DNA from: CAVSPO01 sp963730005
GTDB taxonomy: Bacteria; Actinomycetota; Actinomycetes; Propionibacteriales; Propionibacteriaceae
Length of the DNA: 64,000 nucleotides
Reading direction: 5' to 3'
NCBI GenBank assembly: GCA_963730005.1
Contig: CAVSPO010000012.1
Span: 1-64,000 of the forward strand
The notes beneath the pieces are model-generated. The model was given only the letters and a program-made list of their open reading frames with translations, made no database searches and was not told where the DNA came from. Of the stretch, positions 1 through 6,721 are shown piece by piece (position 1 is the stretch's first letter; each line of letters starts with the position of its first letter). The position numbers and the translations under genes were made by a program.

Positions 1-297
1 GTTGTACTTGGCATGGGACTCAGCCGTGCGACGGGCGGTTGCTGCCCGCTTGGCATTCGCTTCGATCGTCACCGCGTCGATCTCGCGATCAAGGGCGTCG
101 CGCTCACGGATGTGTGCATCCCACCGTTTCTGTTCGGACGCCAGAAGTGCATGGTCGCCCGCGTTGCGGTGGAGTTCCTCCAGTGCAGCGACGTGCTGAC
201 CATGGGCGTCGTACAGGGCACCGAGCAGCTCCTCGGGCTCGTCGGTATGCAGCGCCTTGCAGCGACCGCGGATTTCTTCAATGGACAAAATAGCCAT
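1..297 (-). CDS. Phage capsid-like protein, N-terminal part (runs off left edge)
   Basis: An open frame starts at ATG 297 and runs without a stop to the window edge, giving 99 residues. It opens MAILSIEEIRGRCKALH and is then strongly helical and charged, with a segment like SEQKRWDAHIRERDALDREI. Short, charged, coiled-coil N-termini of this style are typical of the delta (scaffolding) region of HK97-type major capsid proteins; that match is by pattern only. It is the last visible gene of the minus-strand series that begins at the integrase. No good ribosome binding site is visible before the ATG. If it is a capsid gene, the element carries packaging or structural genes beyond the edge. It could instead be an unrelated coiled-coil protein. 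Confidence 0.5.
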   Translation of the reverse strand, partial: MAILSIEEIRGRCKALHTDEPEELLGALYDAHGQHVAALEELHRNAGDHALLASEQKRWDAHIRERDALDREIDAVTIEANAKRAATARRTAESHAKYN

Positions 298-304
298 GAT
301 GGGC

Positions 305-691
305 TCAATTCTGTGAGAGCAAGGGAATGGGTTGCCTCGTTTGCCTTCGACCCGCCCACGGTGTGGTCCGGGGAGACTGGTGCGACGTTCTTGGGGAATC
401 GGGTTGGCCGCCCACGGTGTGGTCCGGGCCCGCATCCTTGCCTGGTCCGACTTTAGCACTGCCGCGCTTCCATCTCCCGCAACGCCGCTTGCCACGCTGG
501 CACACCTCCAGGTGTTCTGGCCATAACTGCCCGGGCCAGATCGCGGCCGCGACAAGACCCGCGATTGCATCCTCGCGATTGAGCTGGTCCAACACCAGCA
601 CTTCGCCTTCTCGGTCGCCGGCGTCTTGAGCTGCGATGAGTGCGCTAAGTGTGGCGCCAACAATGTGGCAGGGCGCGTATTCGTCGGTCAT
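305..691 (-). CDS. Hypothetical protein of the mobile element
   Basis: This 128-residue frame starts at ATG 691 and overlaps the stop of the upstream gene by 4 bases (ATGA), which supports translation from this start. The first 70 residues look like a normal folded protein (MTDEYAPCHIVGATLSALIA, then AIAGLVAAAIWPGQLWPEHL). The rest is rich in R, G, T, P and Q and coincides with a duplicated 21-bp DNA repeat, so the true C-terminus may be shorter or shifted in frame. No family is recognised. It belongs to the same polycistronic series as the WhiB-like and CoiA-like genes. Confidence 0.5.
   Translation of the reverse strand: MTDEYAPCHIVGATLSALIAAQDAGDREGEVLVLDQLNREDAIAGLVAAAIWPGQLWPEHLEVCQRGKRRCGRWKRGSAKVGPGKDAGPDHTVGGQPDSPRTSHQSPRTTPWAGRRQTRQPIPLLSQN
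352..428. repeat. 21-bp direct repeat, two copies 56 bp apart
   Basis: The sequence CCGCCCACGGTGTGGTCCGG occurs at 352-371 and again at 408-427, and the match extends one further G. Both copies lie in the low-complexity C-terminal part of the small gene 305-691 in the mobile element. No function can be assigned. Confidence 0.6.
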
Positions 692-891
692 GGCGCTTTC
701 CTATCGTTGTCTCGCTGGTCTGTTGCTGGCCCGTAGCGGCCGCATTCGGGGCAGAACAGCTCGGGTTTCATGCCCCAGCTCAGCCGGACGACGGGCGGCG
801 CCTTGCGGCGCCGGCAGAACGGCGAGTGCTCGACGGCCGTGCTCGGATCAAGGGGCAAATTTGCCCCTTGATCCGGTTCTGGGTCACTCAT
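688..891 (-). CDS. Small hypothetical protein with one CPEC motif
   Basis: This 67-residue frame begins MSDPEPDQGANLPLDP at ATG 891. The start overlaps the stop of the WhiB-like gene by 4 bases (ATGA), and its own stop overlaps the next start the same way, so all three appear translationally coupled. It contains one Cys pair (CPECGRYGPA) near residue 50, half of a typical zinc ribbon. No function is recognised. The surrounding genes make a phage or satellite accessory role likely. Longer upstream starts are less likely because they would overlap deep into the WhiB-like gene. Confidence 0.55.
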   Translation of the reverse strand: MSDPEPDQGANLPLDPSTAVEHSPFCRRRKAPPVVRLSWGMKPELFCPECGRYGPATDQRDNDRKAP

Positions 892-1175
892 GTCGTCGCC
901 TTTCGCTTCCGTCGCTTCGGGTCGTAGTCGCGCCCGGCCCAGACTCCCCAGCGCTCGCCCTGGTGGTCGGCGGCGGCGCTGCACGCTTCGGTGATGGGGC
1001 AGTCGCTGCACTGACGCGCAGCAGAGTTACGTTCTGCGATGTCGTCGGACATCCACAGGTGCCAGCGGTCCGGCAGGGTGCAGGGCGGACGGTGCCCGTT
1101 TTCCAGGGCGGTGCGAAGGGCCAGGGTGAGCCGCTCGCCGGGGGTCCAGCAAGGGCGGGACGAAGTGTGGCTCAT
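888..1175 (-). CDS. WhiB-family [4Fe-4S] regulator, phage type
   Basis: This 95-residue protein has the WhiB signature: four cysteines at 32, 56, 59 and 65 with C-x2-C-x5-C spacing, followed by GERWGVWAG near 73-81, the G-[VI]-W-G-G turn of the family. A basic tail (KRRKRKATT) could contact DNA. WhiB-like proteins are iron-sulfur transcription regulators confined to actinobacteria and their phages, and act with the primary sigma factor. The start codon overlaps the stop of the upstream CoiA-like gene by 4 bases. An additional Cys at residue 9 lies outside the motif. As a mobile-element gene it may control lysogeny or host transcription; that is inference. Confidence 0.82.
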   Translation of the reverse strand: MSHTSSRPCWTPGERLTLALRTALENGHRPPCTLPDRWHLWMSDDIAERNSAARQCSDCPITEACSAAADHQGERWGVWAGRDYDPKRRKRKATT

Positions 1176-1785
1176 GCCGCCCGCGCCCGGGTGAACTCGA
1201 ACAGGAACTCGTCAGCCGTCATGCTGTGACCCCAGCCACCCACGGGCGCTTCCGTGTAGATGCGTCCGACGCGCAACACGAGACCATTCCCGCGGTCGAG
1301 GTAGACGGGCTGACGACAGGCAGCAAGGGAGCGCCGGGCGTGCTTCCAGCGGAACGTGCAGTAGCTGTCGCCGCGGCTTTGGTTGCGCACATCGAGACGT
1401 TCAGACCGCTCAGCCTCGGTCACGTCAAACAGCCAGCAGAACGAGCCGCGGGCTGAGTAGAACCTCTCCCGCTCCCGTATCTCAGCGACTGACAGCGGCG
1501 AGTGCTGGAGCTCCAGCACTGCACCAGGTATGGCGATGTCGGCGCGGTGGTTGGCCATGACCCGTTCGCGGCATGACGGATGGAATCGGGATTGCCATGC
1601 GCGATGCCATACGCCCACGGGCTCGGCCCACGGGTCGCAGTCGCTGTTGCTGCGGTGCGCCCAGTGCCAAGCGTTGATTTCACCGCACTTGGCGATGACG
1701 GTGGCTCCGGCACCCTGGGCACCGAGCCGGACGCGCCGGGCGTGGCCTCGCTTCGGGTGTGGCTGTTGGTGGTTGCGTACATCAC
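1172..1785 (-). pseudogene. CoiA-like protein of the mobile element, frameshifted near the N-terminus
   Basis: The downstream frame reads VIAKCGEINAWHWAHRS, then DPWAEPVGVWHRAWQSRF, HRADIAIPGAVLELQHSP, and ERERFY...WLFD. These are the conserved blocks of CoiA-type proteins (N-terminal zinc-binding region plus a nuclease-like core), known from competence and from phages. The natural start is GTG 1785 or ATG 1782, overlapping the stop of the replication gene. From there the frame reads YATTNSHTRSEATPGA, and the expected CPGC zinc-knuckle lies in a second frame and the rest in a third. One extra base near 1731 and one near 1709 explain this. The gene is either dead or affected by sequence error. 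Its stop overlaps the WhiB-like start (ATGA). Confidence 0.65.
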
Positions 1786-2922
1786 CGGGCACACCCTGGG
1801 TGGGTAGTCGCGCCGTCGCCTGTGTCGAACATTGGGAATCCGCAGGCGCTACAGGGGTGTGTCACATCTGTCACGTTTGTCACGTTCTCAGCGTCGTCAT
1901 AGTCAAACGTGACACTTGTGACACTTGTGACAGCACTTAGAACGGGCAGATACAAGCCACGTCCAGCCTTGTGAAGGCGTCCAGATTCGTCCAGCCGGCG
2001 AAGGTACTGACGGGCCTTGTCGTCTGTCAGCTCGAGTGCCTTAGCAACGTCAGCCGCTCGGACGCCTTCCGGGTGCAGTGCGGCGTACTTCACAATCCGG
2101 GCGCTGTCGTCCCCAAGATTCTCGGTTGCTCTCGTCTCGTCGACAGCCTTGGCGGCCTCGTCCAGGTCGCGGCCGTCGAGGGTCCACTGTCCATCGAACT
2201 TGAGCGCGTACTCACCCTCGTTCAGGTCGCGGCCCGTGATTTGCAGCAGTCCGCTTGATTCGTTGCGGCGACGTGACAGCACCAACACAGAGTCAGCACC
2301 ACCGGCGATTCCCTGAGTCCCGGACACCCGTGTCCAGGAAGTCACCAGCGGCCATCTTGCGGGTGTGGTGAACGGCCAGCAGGGACAGGCCCGGCCAGGC
2401 GTCTGTGATGGCTTTCAGCGTGCTGATGAACTGGTAGTCGGCTGCGTATCCGGTGTCTGTCCGGCTTGCCCGTGGCAGGGCTTTGCCGAGCGTGTCCAGG
2501 ACAATGAACGGCGCCGGCCCACAGTTGGGAAGGGTTTCCAGCCACGCGCCGATGGTTGACGGAATCAGTCCGGGGCTGATGCGGGTCAAGTAGTGCAGTT
2601 GCTCGGGTAGCGGCGCAGACGCGTTCAGTCGCCGCATCCGCTCCTGAAGCCGCCGGTCGCCATCTTCGAGTGCCAGCAGCAGGGTTGGCCGCGGTTGCAC
2701 CTTGATACGGCCAAGCGCGTAGCCACCAGCAGCGACAGCCAGGGTCATATCGAGCGACAACCATGATTTGCCAGCCTTCGGGCTACCGGCCAGCAGGGAC
2801 AGGCCTTCACAGACAAGGCCCGGGATGTGCCAGGCGATTGGCGGGAAGGTCTGCGTACCCAACCATGCCGCGGTACGCAGTCCGGCCAGCAGGTCGAACG
2901 GGCTCGGTGTTGTGTTCGTCAA
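1782..2922 (-). pseudogene. RecA-fold replication ATPase (RepA/AAA_25 type), one-base frameshift
   Basis: The N-terminal frame (from TTG 2922) has a Walker A motif GSPKAGKSW and a Walker B-like FIVLDTLG, then LLAVHHTRK, typical of the hexameric RecA-like ATPases of phages and integrative elements that work with a primase. The frame reaches GDFLDT and then fails. The second frame begins exactly with VSGTQGIAGGADSVLVL, the normal continuation. Removing one C from the CCC run at 2327-2329 joins them. The C-terminal part holds a small winged-helix-like segment (RAADVAKALELTDDKARQYL) and a CSACGF motif. TTG is used because it directly follows the stop of the upstream gene. The frameshift would remove the C-terminal third. 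Confidence 0.72.
1861..1932. repeat. Inverted iteron array inside the replication gene (3 + 3 copies, 9-bp period)
   Basis: GTCACR occurs at 1861, 1870 and 1879, and the reverse complement GTGACA at 1909, 1918 and 1927. Each set is spaced exactly 9 bases and the two sets face each other across 24 bases. In protein terms they encode VTNVTDVT and VTSVTSVT runs near the C-terminus of the replication ATPase. Iterons within or beside a rep gene are commonly binding sites for the initiator, so this may be the element's replication origin. That function is inferred. Confidence 0.6.
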
Positions 2923-3291
2923 TCATGCTTGACCGACCTTCACTAGTTGCCGGTCGCCGGCGAATCGGTCGTCCAGCACGTCATCGCCTCGCAGTAGGGC
3001 GGCGTGCAACCGGCATTGTGCGGCAAGCCGGGCGTTACGCTCGTCCAGCTCGGCCAGCTCACTGTTTGACGCGTTACCGGTCCAGTCGCCGGGCTTGGGC
3101 CGGGCGTCGTCCAACACCTGGGCGCGCCGCTCCCACTGCGCAGGCAGTGCGGCAGCGATGCAGTCCTGAATCAGCCTGAACAACACGCGCTCCAGGTCCA
3201 GTTCAGCCAGCGCTTGGCGGGCAACCTTCTGGTTGCCGTAGAACGACTTCGCAGACTCACGGGCGCGCTCGGTGTAGGTGTCCCCGTTCAC
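2923..3291 (-). CDS. Hypothetical protein of the mobile element
   Basis: This 122-residue protein starts at GTG 3291, overlapping the stop of the DUF6011 gene by 4 bases (GTGA), and ends immediately before the TTG start of the replication ATPase. It is mainly helical, with ERVLFRLIQDCIAAALPAQW and a charged ELAELDERNARLAAQCRLH segment. No conserved family is recognised. Its fixed position just upstream of the replication gene suggests an accessory replication or regulatory role, which is inference. Confidence 0.6.
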   Translation of the reverse strand: MNGDTYTERARESAKSFYGNQKVARQALAELDLERVLFRLIQDCIAAALPAQWERRAQVLDDARPKPGDWTGNASNSELAELDERNARLAAQCRLHAALLRGDDVLDDRFAGDRQLVKVGQA

Positions 3292-3605
3292 TGGGTCACC
3301 GCCTGGGCGTAGCTGAGTGCCACCGATACGTGGTCGAGCTGGGCGAGATCCAGCTGGCCGGCTTGCCGTGCCAACGTGTCCAGCTGGTGGCCAACGCGGT
3401 CGCGCTCGAGGTCGAGGGCGCCCAACTCAGTTTTCAGCCAACAAACCGGGCCGAAACCGCGAGAAACAGAGCGGTAAGCTTCCAGCGGGTGATGGCAACG
3501 GCCGCACCGGGGGCGGGTATCTGCGGTATCCTGTGAGCAGGTCGCCAGCCTGTTGTTTTCAGCGCTCGTCCCCTCGTCGGGGCGGGCGTTGTTCTTTGTG
3601 GTCAT
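3288..3605 (-). CDS. DUF6011-type small zinc-binding protein
   Basis: From ATG 3605 the protein is 105 residues: MTTKNNARPDEGTSAEN and then CGRCHHPLEAYRSVSRGFGPVCW. The CxxC...GxGPxC arrangement is the short zinc-binding DUF6011 motif, widespread in actinobacterial phages and integrative elements; its function is unknown. A longer reading frame extends to 3758 but its first 50 residues are low-complexity and overlap the excisionase gene, so the internal start is preferred. The stop overlaps the next start by 4 bases. Confidence 0.65.
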   Translation of the reverse strand: MTTKNNARPDEGTSAENNRLATCSQDTADTRPRCGRCHHPLEAYRSVSRGFGPVCWLKTELGALDLERDRVGHQLDTLARQAGQLDLAQLDHVSVALSYAQAVTQ

Positions 3606-3609
3606 GCGG

Positions 3610-3900
3610 TCACCGCGCCTTCGCAACGGTGCGGGCGTTCGGGATGGCCTTGGATTCGGCCCAAGTGTCGAGGTCGTCGAGGCGAACGCGAACAGCCTTG
3701 CCGAACTTGAAACCGGGCAGCTCCCCGGCAGAGATGGCGCGGCGAATGGTGCGTTCACACAGTCCGCAGCGGATACCGGCCTCAGCCAGGCTCACGAACA
3801 GGGGCACTACGGGCGCCGCGTCAGGGTGACGACGGGCGGCGCGGTTGGTGGCGGGTGGCTGGTTGGGATGGGCGGGTGTGCGGGGCTTGCGCTCCGACAT
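3610..3900 (-). CDS. xis: Excisionase / MerR-like HTH DNA-binding protein
   Basis: The protein of 96 residues begins MSERKPRTPAH and has a helix-turn-helix of the HTH_17 (excisionase) type: SLAEAGIRCGLCERTIRRAI followed by GELPGFKFGKAVRVRLDDLDTW. Such proteins bend DNA at attachment sites and direct the integrase towards excision. A strong Shine-Dalgarno GGAGG lies 8 bases before ATG 3900, which decides this start over an upstream ATG three codons earlier. That Shine-Dalgarno is inside a stable stem-loop (3905-3947). The gene follows the integrase and a small gene in the same direction. Confidence 0.75.
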   Translation of the reverse strand: MSERKPRTPAHPNQPPATNRAARRHPDAAPVVPLFVSLAEAGIRCGLCERTIRRAISAGELPGFKFGKAVRVRLDDLDTWAESKAIPNARTVAKAR

Positions 3901-3904
3901 GAGA

Positions 3905-3947
3905 AACACCTCCGGGGGCGTCGCAATGCGACACCCGGGGAGGTGTT
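3905..3947 (-). promoter_or_regulatory. Stem-loop enclosing the excisionase ribosome binding site
   Basis: Arms 3905-3924 and 3928-3947 are complementary except for a few mismatches, with an AAT loop. On the minus strand the right-hand arm includes the stop codon of the upstream gene (3946-3948), and the other arm contains the GGAGG of xis. A ribosome finishing the upstream gene would melt the hairpin, so excisionase synthesis may depend on translation of that gene. The structure is visible; the control is inferred. Confidence 0.6.
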
Positions 3948-4365
3948 AACCGGAAATGTACCGCTCCAGACTATAAATGTCCAATCGGGACACGCCGAGA
4001 CCAGCGGCGCGCGAAATGATGGGGGCCAACACCTCAGCGCGAGCCTCGGGAGTGGCGCCCCGCTCCCCACAGATAGGGCAGGCGAACCGGTACCAGCCCC
4101 GGACGGTCTCGCCGGACCGCTGGCGCACCAGGGCGGCCCGTACGGTGGGCAGGGGTTCATTACCAACCAGCAGGGCGGACACGCCGTTGGTCCCAGTGGG
4201 CGCGTCGGGGTAGAGCGTTGCGACATGCACCCCGGGGGCGTGGGCGTCGTTGTTGCAGACCACTTCCACGGACCGCGCGTGCCACTTGGCCTGTTGTTCG
4301 AACAAGGCGCCCCAGTCGGCTTGCACGGGCGCGGGCAACTCGGGAAACTCGTTCCAATCGGTCAC
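3946..4365 (-). CDS. Hypothetical protein between integrase and excisionase
   Basis: This 139-residue protein starts at GTG 4365, overlapping the integrase stop by 4 bases, with GGAGG six bases upstream. It begins MTDWNEFPELPAPVQADW. The middle has VSALLVGNEPLPTVRAALV, and the C-terminal part has one CPICGERGAT motif followed by PEARAEVLAPIISRAAGLGVSR, ending in YISG. No family is recognised. A single CPIC pair resembles a zinc-binding half-site. A longer frame upstream belongs to the frameshifted integrase and is not part of this gene. Confidence 0.6.
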   Translation of the reverse strand: MTDWNEFPELPAPVQADWGALFEQQAKWHARSVEVVCNNDAHAPGVHVATLYPDAPTGTNGVSALLVGNEPLPTVRAALVRQRSGETVRGWYRFACPICGERGATPEARAEVLAPIISRAAGLGVSRLDIYSLERYISG

Positions 4366-5600
4366 AATGTTCCTCCCGTCGCCATTGCGGACAGGCGGCG
4401 GGCTAGCTCGGCTTGTCGGTCGCTGGCGGCGTGCTGGTAGCGGATGGCGGCCATAACGGTCGAGTGCCCGAGTCTGTCCATCAATTCGGCCAGCGTGGCG
4501 CCTTGCTGGGCGGCCATCGTCGCGCCTGTATGCCTCAGCCCGTGCCACGACAGGTCGGGCGTCCGGCGGCGGCCCGGGCAGGCTTGAACACCTTGTACAG
4601 ACTCCCGTGGTGCATGTGGTTGCCCTCGGTGTTGGGGAACAGCAACCCATCCGGCCCGGGCTGGGCGTGCTCGTCCAGGTGGGCGCGTAGGCGGGGACAA
4701 GGTGTGGCGGGATGAAAACGTCACGGATACCGGCGTCGCTTTTCGGGGTTCCCACCACGGGCTTACCTTCCGGCCACGTAACCGCCCGTGTCACGCGGAT
4801 AACAGCGCGGTCCAGGTCCAGGTCACGGCGGCGTAGCTCGGTCAGCTCACCGAAACGTAGGGCTGTCCAGGACGCCAACAGCACCATGCACCGATACCGG
4901 GGCGGCATGTGTTCGGTAATCGTGGCGAGCTCGTCCAGGGTGGCGGGCCGGATGACTCGGGCCCGCTTGGTGGAGCCTGCCCCGACGATGTGACACGGGT
5001 TCGCGTCCAACTCGCCCTCGGATGCAGCGGTGCCCAAGACGGTCCTCAGCAGTGCATAGGCGTGGCTCCGGGCGGTCTTTCGGTTCGGGTCCAGTGACCG
5101 ATACCAAGCGCGGACGTCCTCGGCGGTGATGTCGCGCAAGGGGCGGCCACCGAACGCGGGCACCAACTTGTTGTAAGGGTCTTGCCGTACTCGGCGCGCG
5201 TCCTCGGCTTCAACTCGCGTTCCGCCAGCCAGCGGCGGGCATAGCTCTCGAATTGCTCGGTGCCCCGCTCAACCGGGGGAGCGGGCTTCCAGCGGTGCTC
5301 AAGTACCTCAGCGTGCCGCATGTCCAGCCACGACCCGGCGTCGTACTTGGTCAAGAACGTGACCGGGGCGACGTGGCGCACACCGTCAACCACGTAGGAC
5401 GCTTGCACGCGCCCGGATGGCAACGTGCGGATCTTGCCCCAGCTCCGGCGGGTCTTTTCCTTCTCGGGGGCTTGGGCGGCCGGGGGAGCGTCGGTGGCGG
5501 TCGTGCCCTTACGTGCCCTTGAGGCGTACCGGCGGAGCGGGACAACGTTGGTTGCGGTCCCGGTATCAGTGGCGGTCATCCTGTCAGCCTGGGCGGCCAT
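4362..5600 (-). pseudogene. int: Tyrosine recombinase integrase with three one-base deletions
   Basis: The N-terminal frame (ATG 5600, GAGGAATC just upstream) has the SAM-like core-binding region ERELKPRTRAEYGKTL. It then continues in another frame as VPAFGGRPLRDITAEDVRAW...WTALRFGELTELRRRDLDL (first catalytic Arg), in a third frame as HLDEHAQPGPDGLLFP, and back in the first frame as LSWHGLRHTGATMA...LMDRLGHSTVMAAIRYQH (HxLR, H/W and the nucleophile Tyr). Restoring one base near 5173, 4690 and 4562 rebuilds a continuous protein of about 412 residues, so all catalytic residues survive but in separate frames. It should be inactive unless these are sequencing errors. It lies beside the attachment site. 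Confidence 0.8.
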
Positions 5601-5653
5601 GATTCCTCTGTTTCGTCGTGCCCTTATCGTGCCCCTAAGTTTGTCAAAATCAG

Positions 5654-5749
5654 TGTTTCACAGTCCAAATGAGCCCACAAGCTGAACCAGAGCCGAACCG
5701 TGAAAGCCCTAGTGAAAGCGGCAAAACAGCTAGAAAACGGGCGTTTCAC
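5654..5749. repeat. Four GTGAAA/TTTCAC repeats, candidate integrase arm or excisionase sites
   Basis: TGTTTCAC at 5654-5661, GTGAAAGC at 5700-5707 and 5712-5719, and GTTTCAC at 5743-5749 lie between the integrase start and the tRNA-derived attachment core. Two are direct and two inverted. Short repeats in this position are typical arm-type or Xis binding sites of attP regions. No protein-coding gene was seen in 5601-5903. Confidence 0.5.
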
Positions 5750-5768
5750 AAGGACCCCGGCTGGCATT

Positions 5769-5790
5769 TTCGAATCCTGTCAGCCCGACC
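5769..5790 (+). other. Attachment-site core: 3' end of a tRNA gene
   Basis: TTCGAATCCTGTCAGCCCGA reads as the T-loop, T-stem 3' strand and acceptor 3' strand of a tRNA, but the 5' T-stem strand does not pair and no tRNA body precedes it. It is therefore the displaced 3' end of a tRNA gene (possibly tRNA-Pro), left at the distal end of the integrated element. The complete tRNA should lie at the other end, outside the window. Confidence 0.65.
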
Positions 5791-5793
5791 GAG

Positions 5794-5839
5794 AAGGGCC
5801 TTGTGAGAGCCGGGTTGGCTCACTCGCAAGGCCCTTTTT
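5794..5839 (+). terminator. Rho-independent terminator of the displaced tRNA
   Basis: AAGGGCCTTG (5794-5803) pairs with CAAGGCCCTT (5827-5836), with an inner GTGAG/CTCAC stem and a T-run at 5835-5839. It sits just after the tRNA 3' fragment and reads in the same direction, as expected for the original tRNA terminator. Confidence 0.8.
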
Positions 5840-5903
5840 CATGCCCGAACATTCGGACGTGAACACGAGCGCCCGGGGGTTGGTGTCCGCCTGCTCTTGT
5901 AGG

Positions 5904-6203
5904 TCAGGCCGCGACGATCGGCTCCACTGCTGCGATTTGCTCGGCGTGTTTGATCTTGGCGATGAGCGTGTCGTAGTTGGTCTGGAGGTCGATCCAGTAC
6001 CGATCGCTCACTCCGAGCGCGCGGGCGATCCGCAGGCCGGCGTCGGGGGTGATGCGACGCTTGCCCTTGACGATCTGGCCGATGTGGGTCTGGCTCAGCC
6101 CGGTCGCTTGCGCGAGCCGGTACTGGCTGATTCTCAACGGTCCGAGGAACTCCTCGGCCAGGATCTCGCCTGGGGTGATGGGGTCGTGTGCTGGTGTCTT
6201 CAT
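5904..6203 (-). CDS. higA: HigA-family antitoxin
   Basis: The protein of 99 residues from ATG 6203 begins MKTPAHDPITPGEILAEEFL, the typical HigA/VapI opening, followed by an XRE helix-turn-helix (ISQYRLAQATGLSQTHIGQI) and GLRIARALGVSDRYWIDLQ. GGGAGG lies 8 bases upstream of the start. It follows the toxin gene after 14 bases, toxin first, as is usual for higBA. The antitoxin binds the toxin and represses the shared promoter; the inverted repeat at 6509-6541 is the likely operator. It sits just outside the attachment site, on the host side. Confidence 0.87.
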   Translation of the reverse strand: MKTPAHDPITPGEILAEEFLGPLRISQYRLAQATGLSQTHIGQIVKGKRRITPDAGLRIARALGVSDRYWIDLQTNYDTLIAKIKHAEQIAAVEPIVAA

Positions 6204-6217
6204 GGCCTGTGCCTCCC

Positions 6218-6499
6218 TCAGTGGTAGTCGACGATCTGGACATCGACGGGTCCGGTGTCGGTCCAGGTGAAGCAGATTCGGTATTGGTCGTTGATCCGGA
6301 TCGAGTACTGCCCACTCCGGTCGCCGGCGAGTTTTTCCAGTCGGTTGTCGGGAGGGACGCGCAGGTCGTTGATGGTGCGGGCGACGTCGAGCATCTGCAG
6401 CCGCTTGTGGGCGGCGCGCTGAACGTCGGCTCCCAACCGGGGTGCCCGTTCCAGATCCCACACCTTGCGCGTGGTCTCGTCGGCGAAGGACTGGATCAC
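6218..6499 (-). CDS. higB: HigB-family toxin (RelE-like mRNA interferase)
   Basis: The 93-residue protein has the HigB pattern MIQSFADETTRKVWDLE at the start, LQMLDVARTINDLRVPP in the middle and a C-terminal QYSIRINDQYRICFTW, the RelE-fold strand carrying catalytic basic residues. HigB toxins cleave mRNA on the ribosome and are neutralised by HigA. The GTG start at 6499 lies six bases after a TATCAT -10 box, so the transcript is probably leaderless. It is the first gene of the toxin-antitoxin operon. Confidence 0.88.
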   Translation of the reverse strand: MIQSFADETTRKVWDLERAPRLGADVQRAAHKRLQMLDVARTINDLRVPPDNRLEKLAGDRSGQYSIRINDQYRICFTWTDTGPVDVQIVDYH

Positions 6500-6505
6500 G
6501 AACCT

Positions 6506-6541
6506 ATGATATCAGGAAGCAATAGTATCGTTAGGTGATAT
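6506..6541 (-). promoter_or_regulatory. higBA promoter -10 and operator inverted repeat
   Basis: On the minus strand TATCAT (6506-6511) precedes the higB GTG by six bases. It overlaps an inverted repeat with ATATCA at 6509-6514 and TGATAT at 6536-6541. The overlap of -10 box and palindrome fits autorepression by HigA. Confidence 0.55.
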
Positions 6542-6721
6542 TGAGATGCGGGCGCATGCTTCCTTGCGGGACGGACAGGCCTTGTCCGCCATCGGGCTGC
6601 GGACGCCCCGTCCTGCCCGTCAACCAGGCCCATACGGGGTGGCGATCCCTCAGGACCATCCACGCTGGCGTCAGTCCGTCGGGGTGCGGCCCCACCGTCT
6701 CCGGTCGGCTCATTGTGATGT

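Noticed and set aside
1861..1932. CRISPR-like repeats
   Set aside because: Units are 6 bases with 3-base spacers and change orientation midway; this fits iterons, not a CRISPR array.
3606..3758. N-terminal extension of the DUF6011 gene
   Set aside because: It overlaps the excisionase gene and is low-complexity; the internal ATG fits the family length.
5769..5790. Complete tRNA gene
   Set aside because: Only the 3' T-arm and acceptor strand exist; no anticodon arm or 5' acceptor precedes it.
6500..6721. Open frames downstream of the hydrogenase small subunit as a hydrogenase large-subunit remnant
   Set aside because: None contains the large-subunit CxxC motifs or other recognisable blocks; the stretch looks non-coding.
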